Below, piece by piece: positions 11,592 to 22,256 of a stretch of 64,000 bases of DNA (position 1 is the stretch's first letter; the number at the start of each line of letters is the position of its first letter). The translations under genes were made by a program, and so were the position numbers. This DNA is from Botrytis cinerea B05.10 (taxonomy: Eukaryota > Ascomycota > Leotiomycetes > Helotiales > Sclerotiniaceae), in contig NC_037318.1 in assembly GCF_000143535.2 (NCBI RefSeq), positions 2,046,001-2,110,000 of the forward strand, given 5' to 3'. The notes below the pieces were generated by a model that worked only from the letters and a program-made list of their open reading frames with translations, did not search any database and was not told where the DNA came from.

Positions 11592-12405
11592 ATTGTAAAT
11601 TTTAATTGGAAGTGCTAACTGAACTTATAGTTGATGATACTTGATACTGAGGAGTAGTGCTGTTTGATAATCAGAGAGTTCATGTTGATCACAACGGTAT
11701 TTGTACCAGAGTTCACCCGAACAATAGAATTGTTCAAAAAGTGTTACTAGCTTGTTACTCCTGGTCTTTGTTGATGGCTGCTCAAAGAATAATCCGTTGT
11801 TTCGATTATGCTCACTGCTTCTTTCAACCCATCCCAACTCTTCCCGTTGTTTTCGTGGAGCATTCTTTGTCAATTTACAAGTCTTTGTTAGGAACTTAAC
11901 AGATAGATTCATCCGTAGGAGTATCTCTGATTCTATTTGAGAAAGTGGCTTCCGTATCCTTGAGCCTCCGTTATCAAGGTCTCCGTTTATGAGAGACTCT
12001 AAACACTGCTTGTTAGATCATGGAGGCTTTTAGAACGAACACATGACTTGGAAACTTGAGTGATCGAAGAGCTGCGTAGAAAGTATTGAAGTTCACCGTC
12101 AAACAATTCATCGCTTAATAACCATAAACTATCAGATATGCACCCGTTGTCTAAGATTGAAGGTGGGGTTGCAGATGTGCTAATATAATGCTACATGATA
12201 TATGCTGGGTATAAACGAAATTGCGCCAAAGAAAACATCCTAAGCTAAGTGACAAATTGTCAAAATTCTTCCTACATTCGTAAAGAACTGTCACTCTATC
12301 CCGCCATCTTGGCGATTCCCAAAATAAAATGAGCCGAGGCAAACGACATCTTGCTTCCAATTTGATGGCAACCCTCCTCGAATACTCAGACCTGACAGTG
12401 ACTAT
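11592..12405. other. Intergenic region
   Basis: This lies between copies B and C. ORFs here on both strands are short and share nothing with the family. I see no gene. Confidence 0.6.
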
Positions 12406-12945
12406 CTATGACTTGCAATCTCTATGGTAGACACCACGAAGGCGTCTCATAAGATAGCCTTGCGTGCTAATTTCAAAGAGAATAGGATTGTCTTCAATGT
12501 AATAGCTCAAACTCCAATGTGCCTTAAAAGCTAAGAAGCAAGCCGCTAATTTAATTTGCTGGAAGTTGGAAAAGTCTATCTCGAGTCGAACATTGATATG
12601 AGTAAGATTGGTGAAGGAGTTGTTGATTGTTTCGACCAAAGCCATCATCTCAGAAACATGCTGGGTGTAGATGCTGAGACTTTCCCAGCGGCGAATAATT
12701 CGTGGGTGAATGAGAAGATCAATTTTAACCGCCCATGGACCATATTCACCTACACGGTCAATCATGGTAGCCATATAAGCAGCAGTCTCTTCCTGTGTTT
12801 TGTCTTCGTTGTATGCGATGGTTATTTGTAGGGACTGTGTGCCTTCTAACCAATAGAGCGAATCGTGTTCTTCAACTAATGAAGGTGGCTTGGGAAGGAT
12901 TGGAGGAAGATTGGTCTTCTTAGCTTGAGTCTTTTTGTTGGCCAT
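12406..12945 (-). CDS. Uncharacterised paralogue family member C
   Basis: A single-exon gene of 179 residues, if translation starts at the internal ATG (MANKKTQAKKTNLPP), which has a better start context than the ATG eight codons upstream at 12969. The family blocks are intact in order: SLQITIAYNE, then GEYGPWAVKIDLLIHPRI, then HVSEMMALVETINNSFTNLT with FSNFQQIKLAACFLAF, then HWSLSYYIED and the C-terminal MRRLRGVYHRD. There is a Lys/Pro-rich leader and no signal peptide or membrane segment. The function is unknown. A TATA-like element sits about 160 bp upstream of the start (13103-13110 on the plus strand). Confidence 0.75.
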   Translation of the reverse strand: MANKKTQAKKTNLPPILPKPPSLVEEHDSLYWLEGTQSLQITIAYNEDKTQEETAAYMATMIDRVGEYGPWAVKIDLLIHPRIIRRWESLSIYTQHVSEMMALVETINNSFTNLTHINVRLEIDFSNFQQIKLAACFLAFKAHWSLSYYIEDNPILFEISTQGYLMRRLRGVYHRDCKS

Positions 12946-13102
12946 GACTTCTGAGAGAATCTTTAGCATAATGAGACTAAGTGATATCTATTCTACGAGG
13001 GAATTTGACTTGCCAGTAGATTTACCTAAGTTAAATACCGATTAGACACTGAAGATAGAAAAGCAGTGATGAAAGATTTATTTCACTTGCACAAAAGAGA
13101 AA

Positions 13103-13110
13103 CTTTTATA
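13103..13110 (-). promoter_or_regulatory. TATA box, copy C
   Basis: It reads TATAAAAG on the minus strand, about 160 bp upstream of the chosen start of copy C. Confidence 0.5.
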
Positions 13111-13830
13111 GTCGCCAGCAAAAACCACATTAAAGTGGTGAAGATAGATCTAGAGTTCGTTAAATTACAGCAACACATTGATGCCGTAGCAGTTGAGCCA
13201 TTTGACCTCCGGCTATGACTTCTATCAATAGCCCATCAAAAAAGCCAATGTGAAGTAACTTCATTAAAAGACAATTGCGTCAACTTCAAATTCTAGAAAC
13301 TTCGGTAGATGATTCAGAAGTAGCTAGATCCTATCAAAAAAAAAAATTCTCCCGCTGAAAATAGCTTCAGCCAATGGAATATTTCATAGTGTAGGCTGTA
13401 GAATGACATTCGGGTCCGTAATAAAGAGGCACATAAAGATGAAACAAGATCATGAATCCACTAAAGTCTTGAATCATAGACATGAGATGCCCCGAAATTT
13501 TGCTCTAAACGACAAATATACTTCTAAAAGATATCTTCTACTCTAAATTAGAATAAAACATGATGCTACATAGCAATCCTTGACGCCAACGATTTTAAAA
13601 GTGCATATGCCATTAAAAACACTAATTCTGCGTCTAAAAATTCGGCAACAACATAAGGTATTCAAATACGTTATGTTCCTCCTCGGAAAGGGGCATCTTT
13701 GCATGAGTGGCGTTGTTCTCCACGTTTTTTTTTGAGAGCAAGTAGTTCTGACTAGTCTATTCTACCATCTCCAAAACGCAAAACTTCTGAACAGCACCTG
13801 AATAAGATCACAACATGCGTCCCAGACCAA

Positions 13831-13840
13831 GTATATATAC
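13831..13840 (+). promoter_or_regulatory. TATA box for the gene at 13965
   Basis: GTATATATAC lies about 125 bp upstream of the start and is followed by a CA/CAA-rich leader. Confidence 0.55.
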
Positions 13841-13964
13841 CCCTTGGATGTACTGATTGTTCTATAAATCCTCAGCTTCTCTCTCTCACACAAACACACA
13901 CACACACACAACAACAACAACAACAAGAAAGACTCCAGCTTCCAACACACAGCTCTTCATCATC

Positions 13965-14588
13965 ATGTCTACTTCATATACCAAGACCCAGTATACATGC
14001 GGACATATGACGGAAAAACAAACACCAACCCGACAAGCAAGCGAAGACCCTTCGCAAGAGCCCAAGAAGTCATTGACACGCACTTTGACTGGGAAAGTCA
14101 AGAAAGGATTGAAGCGCGCTCTCACCTTGAACGCCGGCAAATCTACCATACGCTACTCCAGGATGAAATGCCCAGCTTGTGAGCTTGAGGTCACCGCTAA
14201 CTTCACATCTGACAGATACGCAGGATGGGTCGACGAGCTCCCATCTCCAACCCCAGACAGCTTCCAACCCGACAGACCCAATCTCCAAGAGCGCAACAGC
14301 GATGAGATCCTCAGGGAGGAAATCATCTCGCAAGAGCAACTCGCGCCTTTGGAGACCATCGATGATTGGCGTCGCGAGGCCATCCACAAAGAAACCCAGC
14401 GTCGCGAAGCTGGTCAACAGGTTCAAGATCGAGATGACGCACTCGCTACCCTCGAAGGACGTCGTACTGGCATCCAGAAGCGTCCCACCATGCCTCTCGG
14501 GGGGCATTGGGATCCCAAGGAGGAGTCATCTCGAACCCAGTACAAAAAGCTTGGTCCCTACAGCTATATTTCTTCCGATAGCGAGTGA
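13965..14588 (+). CDS. Small basic/acidic protein with CGH and CPAC motifs
   Basis: A frame of 207 residues starting MSTSYTKTQYTCGH. The ATG at 13965 is preferred over the ORF's first ATG because the residues before it are encoded by a CA/CAA-repeat leader. Four Cys/His ligands are visible in two halves (TCGH near residue 12 and MKCPACELE near 70), which could form a zinc site. A Lys/Arg-rich segment lies between them (KKSLTRTLTGKVKKGLKRAL). The remainder is Glu/Arg-rich and ends YKKLGPYSYISSDSE. A strong donor (GTGAGT) overlaps the stop, and splicing 14585-14647 would replace the end with a few residues (IIQVS). I recognise no named family. It is unrelated to the paralogue cluster that surrounds it. 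Confidence 0.75.
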   Translation: MSTSYTKTQYTCGHMTEKQTPTRQASEDPSQEPKKSLTRTLTGKVKKGLKRALTLNAGKSTIRYSRMKCPACELEVTANFTSDRYAGWVDELPSPTPDSFQPDRPNLQERNSDEILREEIISQEQLAPLETIDDWRREAIHKETQRREAGQQVQDRDDALATLEGRRTGIQKRPTMPLGGHWDPKEESSRTQYKKLGPYSYISSDSE

Positions 14589-16081
14589 GTCCGAAATCGA
14601 AGACCCAAGGCGAGTGTGTGAGTTTTTCTTTTTGCTGACAATGACAGGATCATTCAAGTTTCTTAGAATGGAGGCATTCTGAAAGCTTGGGATCATTCAA
14701 CACTGTCGAAGACAGATTAGTAGAAGATGTTCTGTTCAACCCAGATCATCAGGCTGCTATGCCTAATAAAATCGATGAATGCAGGTTCATTCAACATACA
14801 ACATACAATACGAGTAATTCGAAGTGACTAACAATAAGTGAGTGAATAATCCCCTCCCCTTCCCTCTCCCCTCCGTGAACGTAGGATACTTGAAAACTAA
14901 TTGATCATTAGCACATATTCCGAGAGAAACACTGTCCAGACGGTATTATTGAATCAAAGTTAACCCATCTAGTACCCAGAGAGAATTTTGTCGGATCAAT
15001 ATTTACAAGCATATCTTGAAAACACTCTTGAGAACCACTACAAAACAGAAAGGCCCTTAGACTATCGTTATTGACGGGTTTCTATCTTATTCTGGACCCC
15101 ATTCCTTGTCTATGATGATTTCGAACAATGAAAGTAAAGTATTCATCATCTAATTACCTAGTATACAAAGGGATCTTCAGCAAAACAAAGAGACGCAGGC
15201 AACAAAGCATGTTTCTACACAAAGAGATTCTCGAACTAGAAAATCAAAGGGCGTCAACTTCATATGGAACCCTTATAATAGACTATATAATGATGAATTA
15301 AAGGGAGTGATATAGTGAATAACACAACTGAGCACGTTCAAGCTCTAAAGCCTAGAGGAAACACCTAATCAGCACGAACAGCATTGGCTTTACTTTGTCA
15401 GTTTCATATATATATTCTGAGTCATGAATTTTACAGAAGCCCAGAGAGAGCACAAGTAGTTTTAGGTAGAAGTATGTCGACGAATACTCAATCAATGGGC
15501 CCCGAATACTAATGGAGATTCTACCGCCAAAATTACTTCGAGGGCACAAGATAAGATACTGAATTCTCTCAGCTCGTGTCAAAATGACACCACAAAATTC
15601 TTTTTCCCGTCAACAGAAAATCGCTGATTATAAAATATGCACAAGAATGCCACGGATAGAGGCTTTAAAATTTTAAGTTGTGTGGAGCAATAGCGAGATT
15701 GGAGAAAGAGCGGAGTACAAGAAAGTGGTACGGAAACACGAACAGAAAACTAAGTCAAGCATTGTGATCGATTGTCAAAATTTCATAAAAAAGCTATAGT
15801 TGCAACAACTCAAATTACTCATTATAGGTGGACTCGGTAGACTTTGGAAACCCAAGTCCCATCGGCCTGCTCTATCTCCCTTACTTCATGCCTCGCCTAA
15901 GCGGCATTTAGTGCTAGACTGTCCAACAACTCAAAAATACCAACTCCTCAATATCCAACAAACACCTCACAAAAAGCTACCATCAACCAATACCCTTAAT
16001 CCAAAGCTGCTCATACGTTGGCCCTGACGCTCTTCATGTCGTGCACAAATATTACCACCCAAGTCACTCCTGACTATCCAT
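14589..16081. other. Intergenic region
   Basis: About 1.5 kb without a supported gene. Short ORFs at 15352-15582 (-) and 15800-16027 (+) lack protein-like features. Confidence 0.6.
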
Positions 16082-16813
16082 CTAGTTTGCGAAATCCTCC
16101 CTATAAGCACATTCGATTCTCCTGAACACCGAGCCCCTCTTATGAATCTCATTAATCTTATTATTGTCACTTCTTTCAACATACGCCAAAGTCCAACTAT
16201 CGTTATCGAGATTGATGAATCCAGCCGCTAGTCTCAACTGCGAAAAGCTAAAATGATCGATGACGAATTGACAGCGAATCTGCCGAACTTGAGTGAGAGA
16301 AATATTGATTTGGTGGACCAGATCTTTTATTCCTTGGACGTGATTGATGTAAGCCCGAGGCGCGTCTTTGCGGGAAATTCCAGGGTAGATGATGAGTTCC
16401 AGAATGCCAGTCCATGAAGTGTAGGTTGGGCTCTGAAGCTGTCGAAGAATAATAGACATATTCGTTTGTTGATCTCCGGAATAATCGATGGAGAGACTCA
16501 AGACCTTATTGGATTTGGGGTGACGTTTCTTGTTCGAGATTGATCCAGGGAGTGGAGATATTGGAACGAAACGCTCTCGTGTGGCTTCATTAGGGTTAGT
16601 GCTACCGATTTTATCTCTCAGTCCGACGTGATGATTCCCATCGCTTTTGCAAAATTCGCAGGCGCATCCTTCCGGTGCTTCGTATCTGCTGTGAACATTT
16701 CGTTTTGAAGACGGGACATTAACCTTGTTGCGTGTAGACCAGTCTACAGGAAGACGAATGAATCGAGGCATTCTGGTGAGGTTATCGTGGAGGGATTGGA
16801 GGAAGTTATTCAT
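16082..16813 (-). CDS. Uncharacterised paralogue family member D, with N-terminal Cys motif
   Basis: A single-exon gene of 243 residues. The C-terminal 150 residues carry the family blocks: NKVLSLSIDYSGD, then SWTGILELIIYPGI, then HVQGIKDLVHQINISL followed by HFSFSQLRLAAGFINL, then SWTLAYVERS and the end FRRIECAYREDF. The N-terminal 90 residues differ from the other copies and contain CACEFC followed by a His pair (NHHVG), a possible metal site. An internal ATG (MPRFIRLPVDW) is an alternative start. No membrane segment is present. A TATA-like element lies about 150 bp upstream on the minus strand near 16963. The function is unknown. Confidence 0.75.
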   Translation of the reverse strand: MNNFLQSLHDNLTRMPRFIRLPVDWSTRNKVNVPSSKRNVHSRYEAPEGCACEFCKSDGNHHVGLRDKIGSTNPNEATRERFVPISPLPGSISNKKRHPKSNKVLSLSIDYSGDQQTNMSIILRQLQSPTYTSWTGILELIIYPGISRKDAPRAYINHVQGIKDLVHQINISLTQVRQIRCQFVIDHFSFSQLRLAAGFINLDNDSWTLAYVERSDNNKINEIHKRGSVFRRIECAYREDFAN

Positions 16814-17882
16814 GTTGTTGACGAGATGATTGGAAGCGTGGATAGTCTCGTGGAAATCTGTTCTATTCTCTGATTTGATAGAGGTGATTGGAATTCGACT
16901 TATTTGTTGTCAAAAAGTTGAACATGGATGTGAGAGGTAGATGAGGATACGAAGACCTGGTCATATAAATACTGGCGCAAATCTTCCTCCCATACGGCTA
17001 TTTTTAATACTGCTAGAAAATTAAGATTGGAGCAGAATGTACTTCATACGGCTCTATATTTTACAGATGGGACGGTACTTTTACCAAACTCCCACAATAA
17101 ATTTCATGTCTGTGGATTACGACGAGAAGTGAATTTTTGATTAGGAAAAGTAGCGCAGAGATGAATTTGGTTAGAACTTATTAGAGATTGAAGGGTCAAA
17201 CCCGTGCGTATTGCTGCAAAACTCCGCCACAAAAACACGCTAGCGAGATTTCATCACAGAAAGTGAATAGCATACACGCTAACAGCGCCACGAAGATTAT
17301 TTCCTTAGTCAGCCGTACAGAAGCCGATGATCAGGAAATATACCGCACTATTAATGTTTATTATACTACCAACGATGATGCAAACATTCGAATTGACTTG
17401 GCCTTCTGTTTCAACACTAATGATACTGATTTCGCTATCAACTTCTGGGGTTACAATATCAAATCGTAGTGTGGTGATTCTTCCTACACTAAGTCCAGAT
17501 GTAATGGTATACGGCTGCTATGCTGTTTCAATTTCTAGATTTGGTACTGCGAGATGGGTGTATACATACAAGCTACGGCACCTATCTGTCGATGTCAGAC
17601 AGCATTTCTGGTGCCACAGCTAGACTAGAAGCCATATTAGGGAAGATTCGATACGGTCATCGGACCGACGGTATCATTCGTGTTCTTATGCCTCTTTTAG
17701 AGAACCATTGGATACAAATCTATCCTGTTCTCTCGTATATATAAAGAACCACCCTCTCCCCCCCAACATTCGATACTGAACGAATCCCCAATCAAAACTT
17801 CAGCACATAATCAGTCAATCATCAACACGCACAAGACCCCTCCGTCAAAATCTCACCCCATCGAACCCCAAAATCTTCAAAA
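16814..17882. other. Divergent intergenic region between copies D and E
   Basis: It contains promoter-like TATA elements for both directions. A few ORFs (17188-17744) start without ATG or lack protein character. No gene is called. Confidence 0.6.
17736..17746 (+). promoter_or_regulatory. TATA box, copy E
   Basis: TATATATAAAG lies about 145 bp upstream of the start of copy E and is followed by a C-rich leader. Confidence 0.6.
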
Positions 17883-18422
17883 ATGAACCACGAAAATTCA
17901 CGCCCTCTAAAGCCCCTTGACAAAATCCAACAACATCCTCATATAATATACTGGGGCGGCATCCTAGCCCTCTCCATAGATCTGCACCCCACGCCCCTCC
18001 AAATCCCGTCTCTCATGAGGAATCTCGCCAACATTCTCCCCGACTATGCGCCCTGGACTCACCATATCAAAATCTCTATTCTAGCTCCTCCCCTCCTCAA
18101 AAATCCCTCCTCACGCCCAATCAAATCTTCTCATTCGCACATCTCCGATTTCAAAACTATCATCGGTATTTTGAACAAATTCGATAAAGTAAAGGAACTT
18201 CACATGACTATTCTACTTAAATCCCAGGAATCGAAAACCGAGGATTTGTATTTTTTGGCTGGATTGTTTGGGTTGGAGAGAATTAAATGGAGTTTGGCGT
18301 TTGCGGTTGAGGGGCATGGGAAGTGGGAGATTGATGCTAGCTGTTGCTTCATGAGTGAGTTGCTGGGGGTTTATTCGAGACGATTTTCGGGGTCGGGAGG
18401 GTTGGAGAAGATTGTTGAGTAA
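17883..18422 (+). CDS. Uncharacterised paralogue family member E
   Basis: A single-exon gene of 179 residues and the only family copy on the plus strand. Blocks in order: HPHIIYWGGILALSIDL, then ANILPDYAPWTHHIKISIL, then HISDFKTIIGILNKFDKVKE, a diverged version of the FPQMKLAA block (TEDLYFLAGLFGL), then KWSLAFAVEG and the end SELLGVYSRRF. The start sits after a C/A-rich leader with a good context (AAAATGAAC). The basic QxKLAA motif seen in the other copies is lost, so this copy may have changed its binding surface. No signal peptide or membrane segment is present. The function is unknown. Confidence 0.75.
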   Translation: MNHENSRPLKPLDKIQQHPHIIYWGGILALSIDLHPTPLQIPSLMRNLANILPDYAPWTHHIKISILAPPLLKNPSSRPIKSSHSHISDFKTIIGILNKFDKVKELHMTILLKSQESKTEDLYFLAGLFGLERIKWSLAFAVEGHGKWEIDASCCFMSELLGVYSRRFSGSGGLEKIVE

Positions 18423-19175
18423 TAATAAGTAATGAGTTTGGGGGATAGTTAATAGATTGAAGTATTGAGGAGTAGAAAGAATGAGTATGTTTGCTTTTTG
18501 GCTCTGAAATGTCTTTCTTTGTGGGAGTTGTATCAGACATTGCGAGGAAGGATTGGACTAGAAACATCTTTCGGTGAATCCATGGCTACGATAAATCAAT
18601 ACTACGTCTCACAGTTTTTCTATATATTTGTGATATCCACTTTCTTGTGCATATGCTGTGTTATCACCACTTCAATTAGTTAGTACATCTATCTATTCCA
18701 TTTGCCCTTCACAAGTATCTACATAATTCACAAAGGAGTCACAGAGAGAAGATATATTCACGTAAAAAATACATATACCTAATAATCAGACAGAATTGGT
18801 TCATGTTTTTATATCTTAGCCCTCTGATCGGATAATCTCGGAGTACATGGTCCCGAAATACTTAAGATTCGTCTTAAATTTTCACTTGTAGATAGTCAAG
18901 AACAATGAGGATTGATATAATCTTATTATATCGCTATGTAAATACAATCATTGAGAGTATGTCCCTGAACACCATACCAGAAGTCACATCCATATTTCAA
19001 TGGCACAAAGCCATGAAGTATCGCCATACACAAATGAATATGCGCTAGCTTCCCCGTAACCCAGTTTCCCCCCAATAACCAACACCAAAGATCGAAAATC
19101 GCATCTTTTAACAACCACACCCTAGAACAGTATCTCCCCCCACCATCAAACCTCCACCTCGCCCCATCTAACCTC
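18423..19175. other. Intergenic region between convergent copies E and F
   Basis: The 3' flanks of two convergent genes. Nothing further is seen. Confidence 0.6.
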
Positions 19176-19703
19176 TCACAAAAACTCCTTTCTCCAAACC
19201 CCAAACAATCTTTTCATCATATCATCCTCCTGCTCAATCCTAACCGGTTCCTCCCCCTTAATCACATACTGCAAATTACGCTGAACCTCCTTTCTCAAAC
19301 CAAACATCGCAGCCGCGAGTTTCATCTGCGGGAAACTGCAATGATCAATCAACATTCTCACTCTAACCACCTCCAACTTCTTGAACTTGTTGACTTCTCC
19401 AACAATCGATTTCATATCTTGGATATGTGCGGTATGGACGCTTTGGGGCTCCATGTGTGGAATGCCGGCATGGATGCTGAGTTGCAGGATCTTGGCGTAA
19501 GGTGTGTAGTCGGGGAGGATGGCGAGGAGAGATTTCATCGAGGTGGATTTTTCGATTGGGCTACCCGGAGCGCAGTAGTCGATGGTGAGAGTTAGAATGT
19601 TGCCTGTGAGGACGATGTTCGGGTGAGCCTTGATTTCAGAAGGGTGTTTGGGGATGAATTCGCTGGTTGCGGCCTGGGCAACACGTCTATTCTTTGAACC
19701 CAT
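19176..19703 (-). CDS. Uncharacterised paralogue family member F
   Basis: A single-exon gene of 175 residues that best represents the family consensus. Blocks in order: HPNIVLTGNILTLTIDY, then SLLAILPDYTPYAKILQLSI, then HIQDMKSIVGEVNKFKKLE, the motif HCSFPQMKLAAAMFGLRK, then NLQYVIKGEE and the C-terminus MMKRLFGVWRKEF. A basic N-terminus (MGSKNRRVAQ) precedes the domain, which fills the rest of the protein. The predicted fold alternates beta strands and helices; this is inferred from hydrophobicity only. A minus-strand TATA box lies about 230 bp upstream (19936-19943). The function is unknown. Confidence 0.8.
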   Translation of the reverse strand: MGSKNRRVAQAATSEFIPKHPSEIKAHPNIVLTGNILTLTIDYCAPGSPIEKSTSMKSLLAILPDYTPYAKILQLSIHAGIPHMEPQSVHTAHIQDMKSIVGEVNKFKKLEVVRVRMLIDHCSFPQMKLAAAMFGLRKEVQRNLQYVIKGEEPVRIEQEDDMMKRLFGVWRKEFL

Positions 19704-21448
19704 GGTTACTTAAGGGCTTGGTTTGATTTGGTGTATTGGTAAAGAAGTGTGTGTTGAATGTATATTTCTTTGATTGGAGTATAGAAGACAACTCTGAATT
19801 TTCAAAGATCCAACATAGAGTTTTCGATAACTTGACTTGTCGAGAATGTGATCCGTTCTTGAGATTGCAATCTTTAAGTGAAGAAGATAAAGTAACGAGA
19901 ATAGAAGAAGCAGAGGAGAGCGGTGCTCAAAGTCTCTTATATACACAATGGAACGAAAGATTTTCCAATTCAGCAACCCCCTTGAGCGATATTACCGTAG
20001 CTAACGACGTACTCCAAGTGTAGCGGTAGCCGTAGCCGTACACTAGGTATTTACACACATGAATTCACTAAGAACGAGGCCCCCAGCTTCGTAGGATACT
20101 TACTTACTAATCAGACCGTACTCAATCCTTGCATAATCTTAAGTGCATGGTCATTGAAATCGATGCTTGTATATGATGTTCAATATTCGTGGCCTAAGAC
20201 AATTGCTAGGCTCTGCTAGCCATATTGGCGGAGGGCCTCAGGATCTTGATTCCTTGTTAGATTATTCTTTCCCTACATCTATTTTATTATAATGGGAGTC
20301 ATGTAGTCTATATCCAGCTTGAGGATCATTAAGAGATGTTCAAGATTGATTGATAGCCTGCGTTCGAAACTCAATTTGCAGAATTCATCCTACCAATCAT
20401 AGATTTCTAGCCAAATAAATTGCCTCTCAACCCTATAAAAATCATCATGAATTCCAATTCCATTCAAATCTCTTCAAAGTGAAGCATCGCATTGTTGATC
20501 TACCGCAAGTTATTATATAAATCTCAAAATGTTCTAAGAATTACTGAAAACGCCTTGTTCAATCAAACTTATTGGTTATTCTGTGAGCTCATACACCTCA
20601 CTGTTCCATTGTATCCTGATTTGATCCATTCCTCACCTTGAATACACAAGAGCTTCCCCTCCCTCAAAAAGAATCAAAATGCAACAAGCAAAATCCATCG
20701 CCATCCGAATCCCCACCCCAGAAATCCTTCCCATCCAACCATAAGATCTACGATAATAGAGCTGATATAAATAATTCATCCCATCCCATCCCATCCTAAC
20801 TTCCTAGCCTAAAACAATGTATACACTACAGCCTTACAAATTCCAAGAAACACAAAATCTCAATTACTTCCACCCCCTCTTCAACACACCAATTAAATCC
20901 CTTCCAAAATATCAAATCCCTCACTACTTCATTTCCGCTACAACTCACACACAGAGATAGACCCCTTTCATCCCCATCAAAAGTTGCAGATCTAGATCCG
21001 TGTAGAAAAAAATTGGGAGGCCCTCCAAATGCGGGTTTCACATTTCGCATTAAGAATTCATGCTTAAAATATTTCCGAGCAAATTTGAATCGGTCAAGAG
21101 TCATCGCCGAAATACGATAACCTGAGATCTCATTATGCTTAAGTGTATATGATAATAATTGTAAACACGTATTTAACAAGCAACTTATCCTCAAATTCTG
21201 AATCAAGAGTTGACGTTCCTCTACTCCACCCCACTCCACTCCGCTTCCGCCCTTTCCCCCCTAGCACCAAAAAACCCCCACCAATTCCAATTTCCCTAGC
21301 GCTACTCAAAAATTTGCAGCTCCACACATAAGAAAATTTCCTTCTTATCCCTCAATTTCTGAGATTTGAGAACCATCCATCCTACCAAAACGTCAAGAAT
21401 GAAAGTGCATCAGAGAAACCCAATTCTCCCAAAAATGCAAAAAGTTAT
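19704..21448. other. Intergenic region
   Basis: The first 250 bases are the promoter of copy F. The rest has no supported gene. The minus-strand frame 20826-21239 starts in low-complexity sequence and was not accepted. Confidence 0.55.
19936..19943 (-). promoter_or_regulatory. TATA box, copy F
   Basis: It reads TATATAAG on the minus strand, upstream of copy F. Confidence 0.5.
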
Positions 21449-21560
21449 TGATGAGAGTGGGATTCGAACCCACGCCTATTACTAGACCAGGAGATTGTAA
21501 TAATCTTATGTTAAGCTATAACCTTAACCTGGCGCCTTAGACCAACTCGGCCATCTCACC
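21449..21560 (-). tRNA. tRNA-Leu(AAG) with 29 nt intron
   Basis: The minus strand begins GGTGAGATGGCCGAGTTGGT and ends in a T-arm GGTTCGAATCC and acceptor stem TCTCATC plus discriminator A. The acceptor stem pairs over seven positions, with one G-T. The anticodon stem CCAGG/CCTGG encloses the loop TTAAGG...T, so the anticodon is AAG. An intron of 29 nt (21493-21521) is inserted one base 3' of the anticodon, the standard nuclear position, and contains CTTAA complementary to the anticodon. A long variable arm fits leucine. Confidence 0.93.
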
Positions 21561-22256
21561 TGTTGATGATTTGATGGGGGCTAAAGCATCAGAAGGGAAT
21601 ATTAAGCAGAGATGTGGGGCCTGAGAGTACATGTAGGTATTCAGACCACTCCACTAAACTGCGACTGTCTAGTTGAATAAAACATCAAGCTCTGAAGGTA
21701 TTGCATTTCTTACTAGAGTGAGGACCTTGCCGTTGGTATTGTGGTGGAGTTGATTTAGTCGTTGAGATATATGAGGGCTCAGCTCAAGCATTCACGTACA
21801 TACTAATAAGAAGGTAACACTTTTATGAGAATTGTGCTGTTATCAAATCATGAAGCCTTACTGCTTAAATTGACCTCGATATATGCCACTCATATATTGG
21901 CCCTAAATGGGGGCATTCGAACGTTTGGTACAACTGACCAAAAGCTTTTAGGAATATTAGATAGGTTTTACTGATATGCACTTGTTTCAACCAATCTTTA
22001 GAGTTTTGTTACTGCCATCGAACGTCCCAACTATGAGGTCAAGCCGACAAAGCAGCAAAGGAAGCGTTATCAAAAGCGAGAGAATCATAAACATGACTAC
22101 CAAGAATGCACCGGACTTCATTTATATTACTGGAGGGGCTCTTCAAACTTCTGAAAAGATAATATCATTGATCTGGGAGACAAGTTTCTGAGGAAGGCGA
22201 TGTTTTGGGGACGACGTACATAACTAGCAATACCCAAGCACTAAATGTTTCATTTC
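21561..22256. other. Intergenic region
   Basis: The tRNA 5' flank and the 3' flank of the ECM4-like gene. No gene is seen. Confidence 0.6.

Larger units (their letters stand above)
12946..13964. other. Divergent intergenic region between copy C and the Cys-pair gene
   Basis: It holds two TATA-like elements, one for each direction, and a (CA)n/(CAA)n-rich leader at about 13886-13926 just upstream of 13965. No gene is seen. Confidence 0.6.

Noticed and set aside
14070..14507. Minus-strand ORF opposite the Cys-pair gene
   Set aside because: It is antisense to a better-supported gene with TATA box and leader.
20826..21239. Minus-strand ORF of 137 codons
   Set aside because: It starts in low-complexity DNA with repeated Trp/Gly codons, and no domain or splice structure is seen.
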